From Treponema primitia ZAS-1 (lineage in GTDB: Bacteria > Spirochaetota > Spirochaetia > Treponematales > Breznakiellaceae), in assembly GCF_000297095.1 (NCBI RefSeq), contig NZ_AEEA01000057.1, positions 1 to 64,000 on the forward strand: a stretch of DNA of 64,000 nt, read 5' to 3'. Of this stretch, positions 24,532 through 33,527 are shown in pieces (position 1 is the stretch's first letter; each line of letters begins with the position of its first letter). The notes beneath the pieces are model-generated. The model saw only the letters and a list, made by a program, of their open reading frames with translations, was not told the origin of the DNA and did not search any database. Made by a program: the position numbers and the translations under genes.

Positions 24532-26106
24532 TTATTCGTCCTCGAATTCAAAACTCAATCCGATACCGCAACTCGGACAATTGGTCATATCCACGGTTAT
24601 CTTTGCGCCGCATTCAGGACATTCATACTCTTCGTCGGTCTTATCATCAGATTCCTTAGATTCAGAACCTTCAATGGCAAGACCGGCTTCCCCTTCGGTA
24701 ACGGCTTCTTCGTCGCCATCGGCGACGCCACCGGCGATGCCACCAGCTTCGGCATCCCCCGTTTCTTCGGAATTCTCTTCTTCGTAGGATTCCTCAGCCG
24801 CCTCTTCTTCCACCACTTCCACAAACTCTTCGATGAGCTGGCGAAGGGCGACAACCTGTTCCGCCGTAATCCCCTTAAGCTGACCCGTTTCCTCTTCCGC
24901 CAGGGAAAGGAAATCTTCTATAAAGTCGATATTGTTTTCCAGTAAAGCGGCGGCGACCTGGGCATCCACTCCGGGAAGCTCGGATATCCGGGAAAGTTCT
25001 TCCCCGTAGCCTTCGGCATCCCCAAACAGTTCCGATACCGCCCGCCGGGATTCTGAGGCTATATCCATTTCCTCAAACTGGGCATCGGTTTTAACATCGA
25101 TATTCCAGTCCACCAGCCGGTTTGCCAGCCGCACATTGAGCCCCTGTTTGCCGATAGCCAGGGACAGCTGGGAATCGTTCACCACCGCCAGGGCCTGATG
25201 TTTACCCTCATCCATGATGACCACGTCCCGAACCTCCGCCGGAGACAGGGCATTTTTTATAAACCTTCGGGGATCCGGATCGAATTTAAGGATATCGATC
25301 TTTTCCCCCTCCAGTTCCCGAATCACCGCCTGGATACGCACACCCTTAAGGCCCACACAGGCCCCCACGGGATCCACATCTTCCCGGTTGGAATACACCG
25401 CCAGTTTGGTACGGTACCCCGGTTCCCGGACAATCTTGTGGATTTCCACGGTTTTATCATAAACCTCGGGCACCTCAAGCTCAAAAATTGCCCGCACAAA
25501 ATCCGTATGGGTTCGGGAAAGTACCACCTGAAGCCCTGCGGGGGTCTTGTTAACATCGGTAATCAGGGCTTTGATACGGTCATTAACATGGTAAACTTCC
25601 CGGGGGGATTGGTATTTCTTGGGGAGTGTCCCCTCAACCTTGCCCAGGTCCACATAGATGGTCCCGTTCCGCTCCCGCTGATAGTACCCAATGATGATTT
25701 CCCCCACCTTATCCTTGTATTCCGAATACAGGCTGTCCTTCTGGATTTCCCGGATGGACTGGTGGGCGGTCTGTTTGGCGCTCTGAACCGATATACGATC
25801 AAAGTCCCTGGGGTCTACTTCAATAAGAAGTTCATCCCCGATTTCCGCTTCCGGGTCGAGTTCCCTGGCTTCCTCCAGGTCTATCTCCGAAACCGGATCG
25901 TAAACCCCGTCAACAATCTTCTTTTGGGCATAAATCGATACTTCTGTATTTGTATCGTTAAACCGGACTATGGCGTTTTCCGCATTGCCAAAACGTCGTT
26001 TATAGGCCGCCAAAAGGGTATTTTCTATGGTTCTTAGGACAAGCTCCTCGGACATACCCCTGTCCTGGATAAGCTGGTGGATTGCTTCCGACATATCTGT
26101 TGCCAC
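24532..26106 (-). CDS. nusA: transcription factor NusA with C-terminal zinc ribbon
   Basis: Binds RNA polymerase and affects pausing, termination and antitermination. It has an N-terminal polymerase-binding domain, an S1 domain (GEIIIGYYQRERNGTIYVDL), two KH domains (GACVGLKGVRIQAVIRELEG; AIGKQGLNVRLANRL), and a helical repeat domain (about 370-430). A Glu-rich linker then leads to an unusual tail, YECPECGAKITVDMTNCPSC, a four-cysteine zinc ribbon not found in E. coli or Bacillus NusA. Starts at GTG 26106, 9 bases after a GGGAGG site at the end of rimP. Confidence 0.93.
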   Translation of the reverse strand: MATDMSEAIHQLIQDRGMSEELVLRTIENTLLAAYKRRFGNAENAIVRFNDTNTEVSIYAQKKIVDGVYDPVSEIDLEEARELDPEAEIGDELLIEVDPRDFDRISVQSAKQTAHQSIREIQKDSLYSEYKDKVGEIIIGYYQRERNGTIYVDLGKVEGTLPKKYQSPREVYHVNDRIKALITDVNKTPAGLQVVLSRTHTDFVRAIFELEVPEVYDKTVEIHKIVREPGYRTKLAVYSNREDVDPVGACVGLKGVRIQAVIRELEGEKIDILKFDPDPRRFIKNALSPAEVRDVVIMDEGKHQALAVVNDSQLSLAIGKQGLNVRLANRLVDWNIDVKTDAQFEEMDIASESRRAVSELFGDAEGYGEELSRISELPGVDAQVAAALLENNIDFIEDFLSLAEEETGQLKGITAEQVVALRQLIEEFVEVVEEEAAEESYEEENSEETGDAEAGGIAGGVADGDEEAVTEGEAGLAIEGSESKESDDKTDEEYECPECGAKITVDMTNCPSCGIGLSFEFEDE

Positions 26107-26110
26107 GAGC

Positions 26111-26635
26111 CTAAACCTCCCGCAAATAATCTAATGTATAATCTAGTTTCGCCTTAGCGATAACATCATAAGCGATTTCCGTCATACCATCCTTTCCTTT
26201 AAGAACAACCCCTTTTTCATCCGCAGACCGGAGTACACCCCCGGTCCAATCGGAAATATCCGTACGGTAACACCGCACACCCCGACCGATATAATGCACA
26301 AATTCCGATCCATCCTTGATGACCCGGTCTATACCGGGGGAGCTAAGCTCCATATACAGATCCTGCCCGGGAAAGGCCGATTCCAGGCAGGGAATCATGG
26401 CGCGATGCGCTTTGGAACAATCGTCCACCCCAACTACCGTATTAGCGCCTTTCCCAACGGTTTTACACACCACCACCCGCAGCTGAATTCGCCCGCCGGG
26501 CGAACCGCTGCCTTTATGGCGGGAGAGGGTCAACTCTACCAGGTCCATTCCCAAATCCTGCGCCACGGACTCCAGGGTCTTATAGAGGAGACCTGTCTCA
26601 TCCCCGGTGTTGGCCTGTCTGGGGGTATACTGCAT
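26111..26635 (-). CDS. rimP: ribosome maturation factor RimP
   Basis: A 174-residue cytoplasmic 30S assembly factor. Recognised by position directly upstream of nusA and by DCSKAHRAMIPCLES, DLYMELSSPGIDRVIKDGSEFVHYIGR and a C-terminal SH3-like half (GVVLKGKDGMTEIAYDVIAKAKLDY). The ATG is preceded by a purine-rich AGGGTGTGG site. First gene of the rimP-nusA-infB-rbfA-truB-ribF-rpsO-pnp-dut-lptFG run; a strong terminator upstream isolates it from rhaB. Confidence 0.93.
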   Translation of the reverse strand: MQYTPRQANTGDETGLLYKTLESVAQDLGMDLVELTLSRHKGSGSPGGRIQLRVVVCKTVGKGANTVVGVDDCSKAHRAMIPCLESAFPGQDLYMELSSPGIDRVIKDGSEFVHYIGRGVRCYRTDISDWTGGVLRSADEKGVVLKGKDGMTEIAYDVIAKAKLDYTLDYLREV

Positions 26636-26662
26636 TCCACACCCTTTTTTACCGGAAAAGTC

Positions 26663-26693
26663 AAAAAAAAGGGCCGTTCGGAACGGCCCTTTT
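26663..26693 (-). terminator. intrinsic terminator of the rhamnose operon
   Basis: GGGCCGTT and AACGGCCC (26671-26689) form an 8-bp GC-rich stem with a 3-nt loop, extended by A/T pairs. On the minus strand it is followed by eight T residues (26670-26663). It lies 70 bases past rhaB and just upstream of rimP. Confidence 0.92.
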
Positions 26694-26765
26694 GCTAGAA
26701 ATTCCGAATGTCCTAGACACTATATCTTTTACCGGAAATTTTGTCAAGTGCGTATGCCATGGATG

Positions 26766-28265
26766 TTATTGATTTTTCTCAACCTGCTCCAGCCATGCGG
26801 TCCGGTAGGCGAATATTTCCGGGATATCGGCTTTCGTGACTTCCTGATATTCAATCTCGAAATCCTTGGATAACTCTGAAAGTCCCTGACCGGTCAGCGC
26901 CATCTTAGCGGTCATGGCGGCCCCAAAGGCGCTGGCTTCGGCTATATCGGTAAGAAATACGGCATTGTCCTTCAGGGCCGATGAGAGCAAAATATTGTAG
27001 GCTTCGTTTTTTCGGAATCCGCCTTCGGTAAAAACTTCTAAACCCGGTAACAGGCCAATCCGTTCAAATGCGGTAAGGGACTGCATCACCAGGGATATCC
27101 TCAGCAGGGCAAAACCTGTTTCGTAGTTTTTAAAACAAGCGGGAAACTTCGCTGGAAAATCGGCAAAGTGATAGGTCCTGCCATCCTCCACCACCCGGGG
27201 TTTGGATTGGGGAAACTGGCCGGTCCCGGCGGCCAGTTCGGGGGTGAGGAACGCCCTTTTCTCCCGCAGAACCGTAAGGTACAATTCTTTGTCATATGGG
27301 GGCAGGTCGTCCCGTTTATGGATATCCATCAATACTTTTGACCAGGTTTCAAATTCCTGGCCTCCCAGGAAGATCGAGGTTTTTACCGGCTTTCCAAAGG
27401 CAGAAATATTAAAGAAAACTACCTTGCCCAATTCATCCGGGGAAAAACGATATTCCTTTACCGGATTCATGCTGACACACCAGGTTCCGGTGGAATTTAA
27501 TAAAAAGCCGTCCTCCCCCCTTTTAGCAAAATGGGGAAGCAGGGAAGAATTGGAATCGTGGATGCCCATGGTTACAACGACATCCCGGCTTAGACCGGTC
27601 TTTTGGGCAAAATCCTCAGTGATGGTTCCCAGTATGTCCCAGGAATTATTGAGCTTTGCGGGCAGTAAAGCGGAAAGTCCCAGTCCCTCCGCTACCGTAG
27701 AAAGACGGCGTTCCAGGGGATCCCAGAGGTAGCTGTGGCAGCCCATATAGGTATTTTCTGCGCCGATTTTCCCGGTAAACCGGTAACCCCAATACTGGGG
27801 ATACATCAGCAAATGCACCGTATCCTTAAAGCCCCGGGGATACTTATTCTGCGCGAAAAAAATACCCTTCCCAGGATTGATCATAGCCTTAAGATAGGGC
27901 GTGCAGGTGCTGGCCTGAAGATCAACCGGGGAACCAAAACGTTCGTAGAATTGGCGATGAAAGTCCTCTCCCGGTTCGTGGGTATAGTAAATACAGGGGA
28001 GTGCGGGTTTGCCGTCCTTCCCCACACAGACAAAGGTTGCTCCATGGGTACTGACCGCAATAGCTTTTATGGCGTATTTTTTCGCAAAGTCCTTGAGTTG
28101 ATCGACAAACCAATCTTCCATGGCTTCCAGGTCGTGAGTTTCAAGGCCGTCGATCATTTTTGGTGCAAAGTTCCGGTACCGGGTATCAAGCTGGACTAGG
28201 TTACTGTCATAGACGGCAACCTTTTTATTTGTCATTCCAATATCGATAACCGCGATATAATCCAT
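26766..28265 (-). CDS. rhaB: rhamnulokinase, FGGY family
   Basis: Phosphorylates L-rhamnulose at O-1 using ATP. A 499-residue FGGY sugar kinase: N-terminal phosphate loop AVIDIGMTNKKVAVYD, the conserved AVSTHGATFVCVG, the catalytic-base region VTMGIHDSNSSLLP, and the C-terminal ATPase motif EVFTEGGFRKNEAY. The sugar is inferred from the immediate partner rhaA; the protein on its own could be called a carbohydrate kinase. The ATG at 28265 is used because GAGAGG lies 8 bases before it, rather than the GTG three codons earlier. Last gene of the operon. Confidence 0.85.
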   Translation of the reverse strand: MDYIAVIDIGMTNKKVAVYDSNLVQLDTRYRNFAPKMIDGLETHDLEAMEDWFVDQLKDFAKKYAIKAIAVSTHGATFVCVGKDGKPALPCIYYTHEPGEDFHRQFYERFGSPVDLQASTCTPYLKAMINPGKGIFFAQNKYPRGFKDTVHLLMYPQYWGYRFTGKIGAENTYMGCHSYLWDPLERRLSTVAEGLGLSALLPAKLNNSWDILGTITEDFAQKTGLSRDVVVTMGIHDSNSSLLPHFAKRGEDGFLLNSTGTWCVSMNPVKEYRFSPDELGKVVFFNISAFGKPVKTSIFLGGQEFETWSKVLMDIHKRDDLPPYDKELYLTVLREKRAFLTPELAAGTGQFPQSKPRVVEDGRTYHFADFPAKFPACFKNYETGFALLRISLVMQSLTAFERIGLLPGLEVFTEGGFRKNEAYNILLSSALKDNAVFLTDIAEASAFGAAMTAKMALTGQGLSELSKDFEIEYQEVTKADIPEIFAYRTAWLEQVEKNQ

Positions 28266-28278
28266 CCCAGACACCTCT

Positions 28279-29517
28279 CTACCGCAATTTTAACACATCA
28301 TTTTCATATTTTTCTACTGCCCCATACCAATCGCTGCCCGCAATATGCTGGCGCAGGAGGTATTCGTCCCACACGACGCCAAAGGGCAGGGTTTTTACTT
28401 CTTCCTGACAGACAAGCAGTTTAGAAAAATTACCCGTATCCTGAAGCTTCTTCAGATCCCCATAAGGCTGGAGCAGGGCGTTTAACAGGGCCTTCTGCAT
28501 ATTCCGCGCCCCGGTAACCCAGGCGGCAATACGGTTGATGCTGGCGTCAAAGTAATCAAGGCCGATGAGCACCCTATCCTCAGCATTGTTACGGATAATT
28601 TCCTTGGCAATTTCTTTAATTTCGTCCTCAAACAAAACAACGTGATCCGAATCCCATCGTACCGGACGGGTAACATGGAGGGCTATCTTGTCGAAGAATA
28701 ACAAAAGTGAGGGGATTTTATCGGACACCAATTCTGTGGGGTGATAGTGGCCATTGTCAAGGAGCACGTTAATACCGGCCTTCGCCGCATAACCCAGATA
28801 AAAATCCGCCGAACCCACGGTATAGCTCTCGAGCCCGATGCCGAAAACCTTGCTTTCCACCACGTCAACAATATGGTTCTTGTCATAGTGAACGGAAAAT
28901 ATTTCGTCCAGAGATTCTTTGAGCCGCTGCCGGGGACCAAACCGGTCCGCGGGAACATCCTTTAAGCCGTCGGGAATCCAGATATCGTGCAGGCTGGGGC
29001 TTCCCTGCTTTTCGCCAATGTACGCCGCAATTTTTCTGCAGGCCTTTACATGCCGGATCCAGAAGTCGCGTATGTTTTTATCCGGAGATGAAAGGGTAAG
29101 CCCGCTTGCGGCCATGGGGTGGGAAAACAGGGTGGGGTTAAAATCTATCCCGATATTCCGCGTCTTTGCCCAAGCGAGCCAGGGATCAAAATGCCGGCAT
29201 TCCGGCTGGTCCCGTTTAATGGGGCTGCCATCATCGCTTATGGCATATATCGCATGGAGGTTAAGCCGTTTTTTGCCGGGGATAAGGGAAAAGACAAAAT
29301 CCAAATCCCTCATAAGCTCGTCCTTGTTCCGGGCCTTGCCGGGGTAATTACCGGTAACCTGAATGCCTCCGGTTAAGGCGGCGCCGGTATTTTCAAAACC
29401 CGTGACATCGTCCCCTTGCCAACAATGCAGGGAGACACTGATTTCGGCGCATTTTTTTATCGCCGCGTCGGTGTCAATTCCCCATTTCTTATACTGTTCC
29501 TGTGCTTTCGTATACAT
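28279..29517 (-). CDS. rhaA: L-rhamnose isomerase
   Basis: Converts L-rhamnose to L-rhamnulose, a Mn/Zn-dependent TIM barrel. It follows the E. coli RhaA pattern closely: VSLHCWQGDDVTGFENTG, GIQVTGNYPGKARN, KRLNLHAIYAISD, FSHPMAASGLTLS, ESKVFGIGLESYTVGS, LDNGHYHPTE, RPVRWDSDHVVL and DYFDASINRIAAWV. 412 residues. The ATG at 29517 has a GGGGG stretch 6-10 bases upstream; an ATG 4 codons earlier is possible. It precedes rhaB by about 14 bases, so the two are cotranscribed. Confidence 0.96.
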   Translation of the reverse strand: MYTKAQEQYKKWGIDTDAAIKKCAEISVSLHCWQGDDVTGFENTGAALTGGIQVTGNYPGKARNKDELMRDLDFVFSLIPGKKRLNLHAIYAISDDGSPIKRDQPECRHFDPWLAWAKTRNIGIDFNPTLFSHPMAASGLTLSSPDKNIRDFWIRHVKACRKIAAYIGEKQGSPSLHDIWIPDGLKDVPADRFGPRQRLKESLDEIFSVHYDKNHIVDVVESKVFGIGLESYTVGSADFYLGYAAKAGINVLLDNGHYHPTELVSDKIPSLLLFFDKIALHVTRPVRWDSDHVVLFEDEIKEIAKEIIRNNAEDRVLIGLDYFDASINRIAAWVTGARNMQKALLNALLQPYGDLKKLQDTGNFSKLLVCQEEVKTLPFGVVWDEYLLRQHIAGSDWYGAVEKYENDVLKLR

Positions 29518-29604
29518 ATATGCCCCCATTATTTTTCGTTAATACATACGGCTTTTTAAAAAAACCGGGATTGCGCCTTCGGATTGGAAAAAATTTCTCT
29601 ACTC

Positions 29605-30882
29605 CTAAATATCCGGAGCCTGGGCTAAAAGGTAATCCTCCGCTTCCTTGTTCCACAGGTTCTTATGGCGCACGCAGATTTCTCCCAAGGTCTTGTAGAA
29701 GGGATCGGCTTTGCCCTTTTCCGCAAAATCGGCAATGGCGACAAGCTCCAGTTTCTTGCCGGTGTAGATAAGCTTTTTGCCTCCGGGGATCTTGTCCAGG
29801 TCGATGGTGGTTTGGGCTACCGCGTTAAGTCCCCCGACATGGGTTACCATAAAGACCGGGTTCAATTCTCCCTTTGCCATCATGGCCAGGGATTCCCGCA
29901 TGTCATCGGTATTGCCGCCGGAGGTCCCTACGATATGATGGGATTCATAGTGGACATTGTAGAAGTTAAAATTCCCCGAAAAGGCGGGATCTATGGGGCC
30001 CGCAAAGAAATTTAGGCAGCCGTCACGGCCAAGCAGTGTATCCCCCATTTCAAGAACCGGTTTGACCGGCGCAAATACAAACACATCATCGTAAAGCTTC
30101 CCCTTGTTGATCTCCTTAAGATGGGCCACCGGGTCTTGGATATTCTTTGTATTTACATAGGAAAGCTGTACACCGTATTTTTCCGCTTCGGCGGGGGGCA
30201 AAAGCTGGGAAGCCCGGGCGAGCCGCGCATCATCAATATCGGTTACCACCAGCCGTGACGGCCGGCGGGGATTGTGGATGGCATAATCAATGGCGCCCAA
30301 ACCCATAGGCCCAACTCCCGCCAAGAGGATAAGCGATCCCCCTTCAACGATGCCCATCTCGTGGACATAGGAACCGTTCTGGGTATGGTATTGGGCATGG
30401 AAGGCGCCGACAATACAGGATACGGGTTCCGCCAGGGACCCCATGAAAAAGTTATCCACCTGGTAATCCAGGAGACAGTTCATCTCCATCACCTCTGCGG
30501 GAATAACGATATAGGTAGCGTCCCCGCCGATATACTGATAGGAATAGCCCGGCGCCCAGAGGGTTTCCTTGCCGTTTTCATCGGGGTAATTAAGGGCCGG
30601 TTGGATGGCGAACTTGGATCCGGCCTTAAATTTTCCGCCTAATTTTGCCCCAACCTTTTCAATAACCCCGCAAAATTCATGACCGATAATAGTCGGAGTT
30701 TTGGATAAATCGGAACGTATCCGTTTATGTTTATCTCCCTGCATGGCCAGTTTATGGCTGGACATACAGATAGAATCCGAAATCACCCGGGCCAGTATTT
30801 CATCATCCTTAATTTCAGGAAGATCAAATTCCTCAAGCCTGAGATCATTAACACCGTAAATACGAACAGCTTTTGTCTTCAT
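29605..30882 (-). CDS. zinc-dependent MDR dehydrogenase in the rhamnose operon
   Basis: A 425-residue medium-chain dehydrogenase. The catalytic zinc region (SICMSSHKLAMQGD; TPTIIGHEFCGVIEKVG) and a Rossmann fold (LLAGVGPMGLGAIDYAI, then VVTDIDDARLARAS) are clear. The structural-zinc four-cysteine lobe of many alcohol dehydrogenases is not seen. The general look is of sorbose-1-phosphate or polyol reductases. In this operon it could act on lactaldehyde, 1,2-propanediol or a related product of rhamnulose-1-phosphate cleavage; that is inference from location. 28 bases follow the SDR gene. Confidence 0.8.
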   Translation of the reverse strand: MKTKAVRIYGVNDLRLEEFDLPEIKDDEILARVISDSICMSSHKLAMQGDKHKRIRSDLSKTPTIIGHEFCGVIEKVGAKLGGKFKAGSKFAIQPALNYPDENGKETLWAPGYSYQYIGGDATYIVIPAEVMEMNCLLDYQVDNFFMGSLAEPVSCIVGAFHAQYHTQNGSYVHEMGIVEGGSLILLAGVGPMGLGAIDYAIHNPRRPSRLVVTDIDDARLARASQLLPPAEAEKYGVQLSYVNTKNIQDPVAHLKEINKGKLYDDVFVFAPVKPVLEMGDTLLGRDGCLNFFAGPIDPAFSGNFNFYNVHYESHHIVGTSGGNTDDMRESLAMMAKGELNPVFMVTHVGGLNAVAQTTIDLDKIPGGKKLIYTGKKLELVAIADFAEKGKADPFYKTLGEICVRHKNLWNKEAEDYLLAQAPDI

Positions 30883-30909
30883 AATTTCTCCTCTATCATT
30901 ATAAAAATC

Positions 30910-32157
30910 TTAATGCAACATAACTTGACCGCCGGTAACCGGAACGGCCTGACCGGTCTCATATTCCTGTTCAACAATATAATAGATAGCCCGCATCACA
31001 TCCGCTCCGGTGCAGCCCCGCCCCATGGGAACCTTGCTCTCGTAAGAGGCCCGTACATCCGCCACGGTCTTAGCCCCGGGAACTTTACCGGCCTTAAGGT
31101 ATTGTACAAAAAGCCCCTTTTCCGGATCCGCCCACAGGGGGCCGTCTAAAAAGTTGCCCGGACAAATGGCGTTAACCTTAATGCCGTAGGCCACCAATTC
31201 CAGGGCAAAACTCTCCACCAATCCTATGGCGCCGAATTTGCCCCCCGCATAGGCGCCGTTTTTGTTGGAACCCTCCAGGCCGGATTTGGAATTTATCTGG
31301 ATGATATCGGTTTTCCATCCCGGGGCGGCGAGGTTTTGCCGTCTCAGCAGCCTGCCGCAGTGTTTTGCCATGAGAAAAAATCCGGAGTAGTTGATATCCG
31401 TTACAAACTTAAAGGCAGCCAGATCCTGCTCCAGGACACTTCCCGCCTTAACTACCCCGGCGTTACTCACGCAGAGATCCAGACCCCCCGCGGTTTTCGC
31501 AATGGCCTTAAAGAGTGTCTCCACCGAAGCTTCGTCAGCAACATTGACCGGAACCGCCACGGCGGCGATCCGCTTCTCCGCAGCATTAAGGGTTTCCGCC
31601 AGTTTTTCTGCACCCGCTTGGTTCAGGTCGGCGATAAACACCAAGGCTCCCGAAGCGGCCAATCCACGGACTATCTCTTCCCCAAAGCCCTGGGCGCCGC
31701 CGGTTACTAACACTATTTTGTTTTTTACCACATCTGAACGACCCGAGGCAGAAGCGCCGGCTGCCGCTATGCCCGAACCGCTTGTACCTTTTGATTGCAA
31801 TTCCAGGGGCGATCCGTCCCCGTTCTCGCTCCTCTTCCTGGCGGAAGCAAGATCCCGATCAATCCAATAAACCACCTCTTCATTGGACGGCGTCTTTACC
31901 CTGATACAGGAAGGCTGTGTTTTTACGTTTCCTTTTTGCACTACCCAGGCGGAATATGCTTCTTTAAGGGCCTTAAGTGCCAGCGCTTCGTCAAGACCAT
32001 CCGTTGTCCCGGCGGCGCTGAGGTCGGCAGAGACTATCCGATCCGGATCTTTACAAGGAACACCGGCGGATGGTACAACAACCCTGCTCTCTCCCGAGGC
32101 GTTGATCCAAATCCCCCGGATAAGGGGCGCTAAAATAAGATGACCATCAAAACTCAT
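30910..32157 (-). CDS. short-chain dehydrogenase with N-terminal extension (RhaW-like)
   Basis: 415 residues. From about residue 145 it is a classical SDR: VLVTGGAQGFGEEI (cofactor loop), CVSNAGVV, a catalytic Ser in IQINSKSGLEG and the YAGGK active-site motif, ending ETGQAVPVTGG. The VTGGAQGFG start matches the dehydrogenase half of bifunctional rhamnulose-1-phosphate aldolase/dehydrogenases, which oxidises L-lactaldehyde. The first 145 residues (GHLILAPLIRGIWINASG and on) are not part of that fold and I do not recognise them; residues 110-140 look like a Ser/Gly/Ala linker. It overlaps the PHP gene by 4 bases. Confidence 0.83.
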   Translation of the reverse strand: MSFDGHLILAPLIRGIWINASGESRVVVPSAGVPCKDPDRIVSADLSAAGTTDGLDEALALKALKEAYSAWVVQKGNVKTQPSCIRVKTPSNEEVVYWIDRDLASARKRSENGDGSPLELQSKGTSGSGIAAAGASASGRSDVVKNKIVLVTGGAQGFGEEIVRGLAASGALVFIADLNQAGAEKLAETLNAAEKRIAAVAVPVNVADEASVETLFKAIAKTAGGLDLCVSNAGVVKAGSVLEQDLAAFKFVTDINYSGFFLMAKHCGRLLRRQNLAAPGWKTDIIQINSKSGLEGSNKNGAYAGGKFGAIGLVESFALELVAYGIKVNAICPGNFLDGPLWADPEKGLFVQYLKAGKVPGAKTVADVRASYESKVPMGRGCTGADVMRAIYYIVEQEYETGQAVPVTGGQVMLH

Positions 32158-33527
32158 ATCTGATACCTTCCTTCCTGCAATTTCTTAATTATTCCCGGAA
32201 CCGACCCGCCGGGGTTTTTAGGATCCAGTTCTTTTCCCGCAGAGGCATACATGGCAAGCCGCTTTTGCAGAGAAAGACCTCTCAGGGGATTATCCGGAGA
32301 GAAAAGTCCAAAGGCGGGATCCGCCGACCCCAGCCGTTCATGGGCGATGAGAGCCCAGGTGGTGTTCAGGAGATGGCGAAATTCATCCTGCAATACCTCG
32401 GGACAGTTAAAGGACTGCCGGGAACTATTGATATCCACGCCGGAAATTTCCATAAACCCCCGTTCCGCGCAGAGACGCTGCACACGGCGGCGTTGTTCCG
32501 GGGTATTCCGGGGAGGCATGTAGGTAACAGCCCGGTATCCAAGCCGGGAAAGTTCGTCGAACAGTTCTTCTATGTAATCATCCTCAAATTTTTCCGCTTT
32601 TTTATCCCCCGTGGGAGATTCACCAATATCCCCCAGATAGGCGTAGGCCGGTATTGCCCGGATAGAATCCGCAAAGGCCGTAACGGCTTTAGCGCAGATA
32701 CATTCGTTATCATCGGGCTGGATAAATATACGGCTTAGGAAACCGGACTTGAGGATACCCAGCAGATCGTAGAGATAGTGCGGGTTAGCCGGATCCGAAA
32801 GGGCCTTCCCCAATTTTTCCGGAGGATTAATGCCGAAGTGAAGGGCGAGTTTTTCATTGATCACCGGGCCCTTCCCGTATTTTTCGATGAGCTTTTCCGC
32901 AAGGGCCGTCAAAAGATGCCGTTCGGTCAGCCCGCCGCCCTGGTTATACATTGATTTATCGATCACATCCCGCTGAAAATCAATTTCCCCCAGCCCCGCC
33001 TCATGGAGAATACCATTGGCGGATTCGGTCATTTTTCTGGTCCGCAGGAGCCGTTCCTTCCGAATGGGGTCCAGAAAACCCCTGACCTTAGGAATTGCCG
33101 GGGCGGGTACCCCCTGGACGGTCATATACGCCACCCCTGCGGAATCCGGGTTATTCAACTTCCGATCCGCAAAGGGCCCCGGCTTCCCGTCTGCCCCGGT
33201 TTTAAAACTAACCCGGACCTCAAAACCGGTACAGCCCCCAATGCCGAGTATCCCGCAGGCGGCGATCATCTCCTCCGCAGCGCCGATGGAATCGTGATCC
33301 ACCGATCCCGCAGCTGCAAGCCCGGCTTCCCGGGATTTGAGCGCGGCCATACTGGGGGTATAGGGACTAAAACTGTAGATCGTGTGGATGTGGTTGTTAA
33401 CCTCCCCGCTTTTAATTTCCGGAGAAGACGGTTTTTCAGGGCATTGTTTTTCCAGTTCCTTAAGCGCATTGAGCCTTTCCCGGGGATCAGAACGGGGATC
33501 GTTAATTACACCACGGTAATCTATCAT
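32154..33527 (-). CDS. PHP-domain metal-dependent hydrolase in the rhamnose operon
   Basis: A 457-residue cytoplasmic protein with a PHP (polymerase and histidinol phosphatase) fold. The metal-binding motif NNHIHTIYSFSPYTP (His46, His48) and a following VDHDS (Asp77-His78-Asp79) are clear; later motifs (CTGFEVRV, RAIPAYAYLGD, SGVDINS) supply further candidate ligands. PHP proteins hydrolyse phosphate esters or related bonds. The substrate is unknown. Its place between aldolase and SDR, overlapping both by 4 bases, argues for a role in rhamnose breakdown, such as handling a phosphorylated intermediate. Confidence 0.8.
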   Translation of the reverse strand: MIDYRGVINDPRSDPRERLNALKELEKQCPEKPSSPEIKSGEVNNHIHTIYSFSPYTPSMAALKSREAGLAAAGSVDHDSIGAAEEMIAACGILGIGGCTGFEVRVSFKTGADGKPGPFADRKLNNPDSAGVAYMTVQGVPAPAIPKVRGFLDPIRKERLLRTRKMTESANGILHEAGLGEIDFQRDVIDKSMYNQGGGLTERHLLTALAEKLIEKYGKGPVINEKLALHFGINPPEKLGKALSDPANPHYLYDLLGILKSGFLSRIFIQPDDNECICAKAVTAFADSIRAIPAYAYLGDIGESPTGDKKAEKFEDDYIEELFDELSRLGYRAVTYMPPRNTPEQRRRVQRLCAERGFMEISGVDINSSRQSFNCPEVLQDEFRHLLNTTWALIAHERLGSADPAFGLFSPDNPLRGLSLQKRLAMYASAGKELDPKNPGGSVPGIIKKLQEGRYQI

